The notes beneath the pieces were generated by a model. That model did no database searches. It saw only the letters and a program-made list of their open reading frames with translations, and was not told where the DNA came from. A DNA stretch of 64,000 nucleotides from Mycobacterium sp. 1274761.0 (GTDB lineage: Bacteria > Actinomycetota > Actinomycetes > Mycobacteriales > Mycobacteriaceae), in contig NZ_LZMC01000038.1 of the NCBI RefSeq assembly GCF_001668615.1, positions 62,001 to 126,000 on the forward strand, read 5' to 3'. The position numbers were made by a program, and so were the translations under genes. Position 1 is the first letter of the stretch; each line of letters opens with the position of its first letter. This document shows positions 58,527 to 64,000 of the stretch, one piece after another.

Positions 58527-60671
58527 GTGTGTTCGTTGACCCAAGCTGCGCAGTCGGCCCCGCTGGAAGTCTGGCCCGGTAAGGCGTACCCGTTGGGCGC
58601 CACGTTCGACGGGTCCGGCACAAACTTCGCGGTGTTCAGCGAGGCCGCGGAGAAGGTCGAGCTCTGCCTGTTCAGTGATGATGGAGCCGAGACCCGGATA
58701 ACGCTGCCCGAGGTCGACGGGTTCGTCTGGCACTGTTTCATCCCGAACATCCAGCCGGGTCAGCGCTACGGCTACCGCGTGCACGGCCCATACGATCCCG
58801 CGGCGGGTCTGCGGTGTAATCCGAACAAGCTGGTGCTGTGCCCGTACTCCAAGGCAATCGATGGCACCTTCGACTGGAATCAGTCGCTGTTCGGCTACAA
58901 CTTCGGCGATCCCGACAGCCGCAACGACGACGACTCGGCGGCCAGCATGCCGAAGTCTGTGGTCATCAACCCGTACTTCGACTGGGGGGTGGACCGCCCG
59001 CCCGGCCACGAGTACGCCGATTCGGTGATTTACGAAGCGCACGTGAAGGGCCTGACCCAGACCCACCCCGACATCCCGGAGGCCATCCGCGGCAGCTACG
59101 CCGCGATCGCGCATCCCGCGATGATCGAACACCTGCAGTCGCTGGGCGTGACGGCAATCGAACTCATGCCGGTGCATCACTTCGCCAACGACTCCACGCT
59201 GGTCGACAAAGGCCTGTCCAACTACTGGGGCTACAACACCATCGGCTTCTTTGCTCCCGACCCCAAATACAGCAGCAACCCCACGCCGGGTGGGCAGGTG
59301 CAGGAGTTCAAGGCGATGGTCCGCGCGCTGCACGAGGCCGACATCGAAGTGATCCTCGACGTCGTCTACAACCACACCGCCGAGGGCAACCACCTGGGCC
59401 CGACGCTGTCGATGCGCGGCATTGACAACGCCGCCTACTACCACCTTGTCGACGACGACAAGCGGTACTACATGGACTACACGGGCACCGGCAACAGCCT
59501 CAACGTCCGCCATCCGCACACGCTGCAGCTGATCATGGACTCGCTGCGTTACTGGGTCACCGAAATGCACGTCGACGGGTTTCGCTTCGACCTGGCCGCG
59601 ACCCTGGCGCGCGAGTTCTACGACGTCGACCGACTGGCCACGTTTTTCGAACTGGTGCAACAGGATCCGACGGTCAGTCAGGTCAAGCTCATCGCCGAAC
59701 CATGGGATGTCGGGCCCGGCGGCTATCAGGTCGGCAACTTCCCGCCGCAATGGACCGAGTGGAACGGCAAGTACCGCGACACCGTCCGCGACTACTGGCG
59801 CGGTGAGCCCGCCACGCTCGACGAGTTCGCCTCCCGCCTCACCGGTTCGGCCGACCTCTACGAGCACACCGGGCGCAGGCCGGTGGCGTCGATCAACTTC
59901 GTCGTCGCCCACGACGGCTTCACGCTGCGGGATCTGGTGTCCTACAACGAGAAACACAACGAGGCCAACGGCGAAGACAACAACGACGGGGAAAGCCACA
60001 ACCGGTCGTGGAACTGCGGTGCCGAAGGTCCCACCGACGACCCCGAGGTCAACGGGTTGCGTGCGCGCCAGCAGCGCAACTTCCTGACCACGCTGCTGCT
60101 CTCGCAGGGCGTCCCGATGATCGCCCACGGCGACGAACTCGGCCGCACGCAGCAAGGCAACAACAACGTCTACTGCCAGGACAACGAGTTGTCCTGGATT
60201 GACTGGGCGACCGCCGACGAGGGGCTTATCGAGTTCACCCGGTCGGTGTCCGCGCTGCGCGCCGCCCACCCCGTCTTCCGGCGGCGACGTTTCTTCAGTG
60301 GGCGGCCGGTGCGGCAGCGCCCGGGCCCGACGCTGCCCGACATCGCCTGGCTCGCGCCCGACGGATCCGAAATGACCGACGAGGACTGGGAATCCGGCTT
60401 TGCGAAGTCGCTCGGCGTCTACCTCAACGGATACGGCATCCCCGATCTCGACGTGCGCGGGCAACGGCTCACCGACGATTCGTTCGTGCTGTTCTTCAAC
60501 GCCCACTACGAGCCGATCGACTTCACGCTGCCGCAGAAAGAGTACGGACCGTCATGGGTGCCGGTGATCTACACCGCCGACGACGTCAATGAAGAGTCCA
60601 AACCGTATGACGCTGCGGCGACAGTCACCGTGGACGCCCGCTCGGTGATGGTGCTGCAGGCCGACTCCTAG
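58527..60671 (+). CDS. glgX: Glycogen debranching enzyme GlgX/TreX type
   Basis: A 714-residue GH13_11 isoamylase-type enzyme. CBM48 domain (about 10-110; YPLGATFDGSGTNFAVFSEAAEKVEL), then the catalytic barrel: VILDVVYNHTAEGNH, GFRFDLAATLAREFY with the nucleophile Asp, LIAEPWDVG with the acid Glu, and VAHDGFTL with the third Asp. It closely follows Mtb GlgX (721). It removes alpha-1,6 branches from glycogen or related alpha-glucans. Start GTG 58527; TTG 58536 possible. Maltokinase, a linked pathway, is 3 kb away. Confidence 0.94.
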   Translation: MCSLTQAAQSAPLEVWPGKAYPLGATFDGSGTNFAVFSEAAEKVELCLFSDDGAETRITLPEVDGFVWHCFIPNIQPGQRYGYRVHGPYDPAAGLRCNPNKLVLCPYSKAIDGTFDWNQSLFGYNFGDPDSRNDDDSAASMPKSVVINPYFDWGVDRPPGHEYADSVIYEAHVKGLTQTHPDIPEAIRGSYAAIAHPAMIEHLQSLGVTAIELMPVHHFANDSTLVDKGLSNYWGYNTIGFFAPDPKYSSNPTPGGQVQEFKAMVRALHEADIEVILDVVYNHTAEGNHLGPTLSMRGIDNAAYYHLVDDDKRYYMDYTGTGNSLNVRHPHTLQLIMDSLRYWVTEMHVDGFRFDLAATLAREFYDVDRLATFFELVQQDPTVSQVKLIAEPWDVGPGGYQVGNFPPQWTEWNGKYRDTVRDYWRGEPATLDEFASRLTGSADLYEHTGRRPVASINFVVAHDGFTLRDLVSYNEKHNEANGEDNNDGESHNRSWNCGAEGPTDDPEVNGLRARQQRNFLTTLLLSQGVPMIAHGDELGRTQQGNNNVYCQDNELSWIDWATADEGLIEFTRSVSALRAAHPVFRRRRFFSGRPVRQRPGPTLPDIAWLAPDGSEMTDEDWESGFAKSLGVYLNGYGIPDLDVRGQRLTDDSFVLFFNAHYEPIDFTLPQKEYGPSWVPVIYTADDVNEESKPYDAAATVTVDARSVMVLQADS

Positions 60672-60700
60672 CGAAAAGCTCTGTCCGACAGCCCTATTCC

Positions 60701-61063
60701 TTATTCGACCACATCGAAGAACGAATCGCCGTCCTCGGGTGTGCCGTCGATCTGACCCTCTTCGCGGCCGCGCTGCTCGGGGTCCAGCCGATCGAGCTCG
60801 TCATCGGGTGTTGAAATGGTCTCGTCGTCGGCCCGGTCGTTCGCGTCGCGAACGTCGATGTCGTCGGGCGTCACATCGGGTTCCTCTTCGGCGAGCCGTT
60901 CGTCGAGCGACTCGTTCTCACCCGCGTCGATCCACCGCTCGGGCGGATCCACCACGTTGTCACCGTCGTCGTTGCGGATCTCGTCGGAGTCGAGAGCCTC
61001 TTCGGGAGTCAGTGGATTGTCATCGGAGACGTCGCGTGCCATGTCTCCCATGTTGCCCGGCAT
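60701..61063 (-). CDS. Acidic DUF5709-like protein
   Basis: A 120-residue, very acidic protein (Asp/Glu about one third) without hydrophobic core segments, so probably disordered. LTPEEALDSDEIRNDDGDNVVDPPERW and ESLDERLAEEEPDVTP are the marks of DUF5709. The in-frame ATG at 61042 (MARDVSDDNPLTP) may be the real start: GTTT-N16-GGGCAA, a weak SigF-like promoter, ends at 61053 just above it. Function unknown. Confidence 0.7.
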   Translation of the reverse strand: MPGNMGDMARDVSDDNPLTPEEALDSDEIRNDDGDNVVDPPERWIDAGENESLDERLAEEEPDVTPDDIDVRDANDRADDETISTPDDELDRLDPEQRGREEGQIDGTPEDGDSFFDVVE

Positions 61064-61442
61064 CGGAGGGGGTTAAACAGCGGCCATCATCATCAACACC
61101 GCCGTCGGCCCGCCGGCGCATTTAGCTCGACGGTTGCTGCCGGCCCCGAATCCGGTCGACCGGCGACAGCGCCGGGCCCGCCGCGCTGGCCGCTTCGCGC
61201 GGCGGAACCAACGGCGGCCGAACGTAGGACGACTTAGTCGAAATCATTGCCCGTAACTGGGCATATGGTACGGTTGACCAGCTGAAGCAGCCGTGGTCAT
61301 GTATTCGGCACCGAGGGGTGCCGCCGGCCGGGCGGGCTGGAAGTAGAAGCCGAAGAGCGGCGGTGACTACCGACGGCCACGGTTGCAACAGCACCCTCTC
61401 CGGCCATCGTGAACTTCACGCCTGTCAAGTTGCTGGTAGCTC
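61064..61442. other. Intergenic region without a clear gene
   Basis: About 380 bp between the acidic-protein gene and the next small gene, both on the minus strand. A short reading frame ends at 61122 (minus strand) and would give 41 residues from ATG 61247, but there is no ribosome-binding site. A dyad TGCCC (61248-61252)/GGGCA (61259-61263) lies just before it. I see nothing else. Confidence 0.4.
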
Positions 61443-61811
61443 CTAGCGGGTGGTCGGTGTCAGGCCGGTCTTGGCGTCGAGGTACTGCAGCAGATCATGG
61501 GCGGCCAGCTCGATGTCTTTGTGCCGCCACTCCGATGCGCGGTAGACGCAGGCGATCAGCCCCGTGCGGTGCAGCCGCCGCAGATCGCCGTAGACGAAGG
61601 CGTAACGCGCCTTGGTGTGGTCTGATGCGCCCTCGGTGAGGCCGAGGTGCCACCGGGCGTACTCGTCCCACGAGTGGTTTTCCAAGAACGTGTTCTGAGC
61701 TTCTGCGCCGGGCTGCACCTGTCCCCAGTCGCTGTCGAGCACGTACTGGCGGGCGTCGATGAGCTCGCGCGCCTTGGTCACCGCGTCCTTGTTCACCGCA
61801 TATTTGGCCAT
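61443..61811 (-). CDS. Conserved mycobacterial protein of unknown function
   Basis: A 122-residue soluble protein: VNKDAVTKARELIDARQYVLDSDWG, FLENHSWDEYARWHLGLTEGA, RYAFVYGDLRRLHRTGLIACVYRA and KDIELAAHDLLQYLDAK. It is helix-rich with many Trp/Tyr and conserved-looking charged residues, and has no signal or membrane segment. No domain recognised. It is 15 bp downstream of the flavoprotein gene on the same strand, so probably co-transcribed. Confidence 0.72.
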   Translation of the reverse strand: MAKYAVNKDAVTKARELIDARQYVLDSDWGQVQPGAEAQNTFLENHSWDEYARWHLGLTEGASDHTKARYAFVYGDLRRLHRTGLIACVYRASEWRHKDIELAAHDLLQYLDAKTGLTPTTR

Positions 61812-61826
61812 ACGCGCGGATACCCG

Positions 61827-63206
61827 TTACGGGACCGCCACCTTTTCGCGCTGCAGGATCTCGGCCGCGGCGCGCTCCCCCGAGCGCACGGCTCCGTCCA
61901 CCCACCCGCACATGACCGCTGAGCTCTCGGTGCCCGCCCAGTGGATGCGGCCGCATGGCTCGCGCAGTGCGGTGCCGAACTCGGTGAGTACGCCCGGTGG
62001 CGCATGGCTGATCATGCCGCCGCCCGAATAGCGTTCGACCGTCCAGTTCTGCTCGATGTAGTCCACCGGCGAGCGCGCCGCGCCGCCGAACCGCTTGCCC
62101 AGCTCGTCGAGGATTACAGCGCGGCGTTCCCCGGCGTCGAGCCGGCACAGCTCGCGCGCGCCCGGCCCCTCGGTGATCACACAGAGCACCCCCGGCGTGC
62201 CGGTGTCGGTGCAGGCGTCGATGGTCACCGCCGCCGCCGTGCCCGGCGCCGCAGACTGCCCCGAGAGCCCCTGGGACCGCCAGAACGGTTCGTCGTAGAC
62301 GATGTTGGTCTTGATGACCGCACCGCTGGGCATCCGCTGGTGCAGAAACGACCTTTCCACGGAAAGCGTTGGCTCATAGATGATCTGGCTTGCGATCGCC
62401 AACGGCACCGCCACCACGGCACGCCTGGCCCGCACTGTCATGTCATCGGAAGCGACCGTGACGCCCTCGCCGTCCTGCTCGATGCGTCGCACCGGTTGGT
62501 TCAAGTGCACTGACTCGCCGAGCGCCGCGGTCATCGGCCCGGACACCGCGCCCATGCCGCCGACGATGCGGGAATCCTGCGAGCCGCCCACGATGCCGAA
62601 CACGAACTCGGGCCCGCCGCCGGAGGCCATCTGGTGCAGCGCGAACAACAGCGAGACCTCGGCGGTGTCGCTGGTGTAGGTGCCGCCGACCGCGGTTTCG
62701 AGCAGGTCGCGCGCGGCCCTCGACCACACGTGGCGGTCCAGCCAGTGCCCGACGGAGACGCTGTCCCACTTGCCGGCCTTCTTCGCGGTCCACGGCGCCT
62801 CGAGCGGAACCGTCTTGCACATTCGGCCGAGTTCGAAGAACGCGGCGCCGAGGCTGAGCGTCGCGAGAGGATTGAGGTTGCGCGGTACGACGCCCTTGTA
62901 GCGGTATTGCTTGCCGTCGACGACCATCATCGCCTCGCCATCGGCGTACTGCTTGTAGCTCGGCACGTCGAACTCGTTCATCAGCGCGCGGATGCGGTCC
63001 TGGCCCGGGCCGATCCAGGCGCCGCCGCGGTCGATCCACGTGCCGTCGGGACCCGCCACGGTGAACGTGCGCCCGCCAACCCGGTCGCGGGCCTCCAGCA
63101 GAGCCACCGAGTGGCCGGCCTGCTTGCATCGCAGCGCGGCCGTCAGCCCGGCGAACCCGGCCCCGATCACACAGATGTCCACGTCAGCCATCATCGGATG
63201 GTCCAC
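61827..63206 (-). CDS. Flavin amine oxidase (monoamine oxidase-like, AofH type)
   Basis: A 459-residue FAD enzyme: VCVIGAGFAGLTAAL-type motif (CVIGAGFAGLTAALRCKQAGHSV, given here as ICVIGAGFAGLTAAL), EARDRVGGRTFTV binding the ADP ribose, and HWAGTESSAVMCGWVDGAVRSGERAAAEI at the FAD site. It matches the mycobacterial AofH/putrescine oxidase-like group and releases ammonia and hydrogen peroxide. Start ATG 63206, with ATG 63194 or 63191 also possible. Followed 15 bp later by the small conserved gene. Confidence 0.84.
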   Translation of the reverse strand: MDHPMMADVDICVIGAGFAGLTAALRCKQAGHSVALLEARDRVGGRTFTVAGPDGTWIDRGGAWIGPGQDRIRALMNEFDVPSYKQYADGEAMMVVDGKQYRYKGVVPRNLNPLATLSLGAAFFELGRMCKTVPLEAPWTAKKAGKWDSVSVGHWLDRHVWSRAARDLLETAVGGTYTSDTAEVSLLFALHQMASGGGPEFVFGIVGGSQDSRIVGGMGAVSGPMTAALGESVHLNQPVRRIEQDGEGVTVASDDMTVRARRAVVAVPLAIASQIIYEPTLSVERSFLHQRMPSGAVIKTNIVYDEPFWRSQGLSGQSAAPGTAAAVTIDACTDTGTPGVLCVITEGPGARELCRLDAGERRAVILDELGKRFGGAARSPVDYIEQNWTVERYSGGGMISHAPPGVLTEFGTALREPCGRIHWAGTESSAVMCGWVDGAVRSGERAAAEILQREKVAVP

Positions 63207-63257
63207 CCACCGGTGGCCGCGCGCTGCCTTTTGGCACTTTCTTAGGAGGTCGTGACC

Positions 63258-64000
63258 TCAGCCGACGATTCGCGCGATCGAGCGCAGCGGGATCGGCAGC
63301 CATGTCGGCCGGTGCCGGGCCTCGTAGGCCGCCTCGTATACCGCCTTGTCCAGCTCGTACGCCGCCAGCATGGCAACCGAATCGCGGGGGTCAGCCCCGG
63401 CCACCACGGCATAACCCTCGCAGAACGCGCCGGCGTTGCGCTCCACCCATTCGCGCGCCCGGGCGGCCAGCTGCCGGTAGCGGTCGTCTTCGGCCTGCTC
63501 CATCAACCGCTGGTAGGCGGCGTATTCGAAGGAGCGCAGGATGCCCGCCACATCGCGGGCAGGCGAGTCGGGCCGCCTGCGGTCGTCGAGCGGCTGGCCC
63601 GGCTCGCCTTCGAAGTCGATCAGCAGCCACCGCTCCGGCGTGCGCAACACCTGCCCGAGGTGCAGGTCGCCGTGCACGCGCTGGACGGTGATCGTTTCCT
63701 CCGCCAGCTTGCGGTAGCGCTCCTCGATCAGCGGCACGTACTGCTGCAGGTCGGGGACAGCCGCGGCGGCACCCTGCAGTCGCTCCAGCACGGCGTCGAG
63801 CGGGAAGGGTGTCGTCGCCGTGCCGAGCTCCTCGGCAAGGGTGGCGTGCACCGAGGCGACGGCCTCGCCCAGGCGGTAGGACTCGCCTGCGAAGTCGCCG
63901 CCCACCTCGTCGGCGTACAGGTCGCCCTCGGCGAACAGATCACGGGTACTGGCGGTGGCCATGTCCCAGCCTTCGGCGGAGTTGGCCGCGAACGCGGTGA
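63258..64000 (-). CDS. mak: Maltokinase, C-terminal part (5' end outside window)
   Basis: The reading frame runs to the right edge: codons above the internal ATG 63962 read [12 protein letters not shown], matching Mtb Mak (Rv0127), so that ATG is not the start. The visible part has the aminoglycoside-phosphotransferase-like active site [10 protein letters not shown] (catalytic Asp) and [17 protein letters not shown] (Mg2+ Asp), plus [12 protein letters not shown]. Mak phosphorylates maltose to maltose-1-phosphate for GlgE, linking trehalose (TreS) to alpha-glucan synthesis. TreS is expected upstream, beyond the window. Confidence 0.9.
   Translation of the reverse strand, partial: TAFAANSAEGWDMATASTRDLFAEGDLYADEVGGDFAGESYRLGEAVASVHATLAEELGTATTPFPLDAVLERLQGAAAAVPDLQQYVPLIEERYRKLAEETITVQRVHGDLHLGQVLRTPERWLLIDFEGEPGQPLDDRRRPDSPARDVAGILRSFEYAAYQRLMEQAEDDRYRQLAARAREWVERNAGAFCEGYAVVAGADPRDSVAMLAAYELDKAVYEAAYEARHRPTWLPIPLRSIARIVG

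Noticed and set aside
58272..60506. A 744-codon frame on the minus strand opposite glgX
   Set aside because: Antisense shadow of a clear GH13 enzyme; composition is Val/Gly/Arg-rich and no motif is recognisable.
61122..61247. A 41-residue minus-strand frame (MISTKSSYVRPP...)
   Set aside because: Plausible composition, but no ribosome-binding site, no -10 at leaderless distance and no known family; left as part of the intergenic note.

Overview
The window is high-GC actinobacterial DNA and almost certainly comes from a fast-growing Mycobacterium (Mycolicibacterium). This is my reading from protein similarity recalled from Mycobacterium tuberculosis (Mtb) and M. smegmatis; no search was run. 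The strongest markers are an ethA/ethR pair, a WhiB6-EspM pair, an H-NS-like lysine/alanine-repeat membrane protein (Rv3852 type), a mycobacterial Dps, CYP138, a 13E12-repeat HNH protein and maltokinase.

Layout. 1-1.6 kb: end of a YcnI-like gene, then copC and copD (copper handling). 1.6-22.1 kb: genes in the order of Mtb Rv3852-Rv3863 (hns, rraA, ethA/ethR, PHP protein, gltD/gltB, whiB6, espM), with insertions of a TipA-like MerR regulator, a third-type DinB polymerase, KatE catalase, a K+ transport pair (RCK protein and antiporter), an F420-type oxidoreductase and a polysaccharide deacetylase. 22.1-34.8 kb: genes that in Mtb lie at Rv0143-Rv0135, here in descending order (ClC channel, DNA glycosylase, DUF427, Rv0139/Rv0138-like genes, msrA, cyp138 and its TetR), with aqpZ, dps and other genes between them. 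34.7-39.1 kb: a TetR regulator, two methyltransferases, an alpha/alpha-toroid protein and a family 4 glycosyltransferase. 39.2-45.0 kb: a Ser/Thr kinase with an extracellular double kelch propeller, an FHA-HTH protein, a polytopic membrane protein and a beta-trefoil protein. 45-53.8 kb: 13E12 genes, acyl-CoA metabolism, a second DUF427 gene, an alcohol dehydrogenase and a PLP enzyme. 53.9-57.7 kb: a tightly overlapped four-gene membrane/cupredoxin operon. 57.8-64 kb: a PAS-ANTAR regulator, glgX, an acidic protein, an amine-oxidase-like flavoprotein and the C-terminal part of maltokinase (mak), which runs off the right edge.

Working together. gltB and gltD overlap by 8 bp and encode the two subunits of NADPH glutamate synthase. 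EthR sits divergent to ethA across a 76-bp operator-like region. KatE, Dps and MsrA are oxidative-stress functions, and dps (and more weakly katE) has a SigF-like promoter. Three clear palindromic operators were read directly: a KstR-like site before the Rv0138/Rv0139-like genes, paired GGTAC-N6-GTACC sites between cyp138 and its TetR, and a GGACA-N2-TGTCC site shared by a TetR gene and the glycosyltransferase operon 3.8 kb away. GlgX and Mak fit alpha-glucan/trehalose metabolism.

The most unusual candidates are the kelch-kinase/FHA-HTH locus, the codon-2 stop in the F420-type oxidoreductase, the WhiB6-EspM pair separated from ESX-1 genes, and the four-gene cupredoxin operon. No tRNA, rRNA, CRISPR array, insertion sequence or prophage was recognised.
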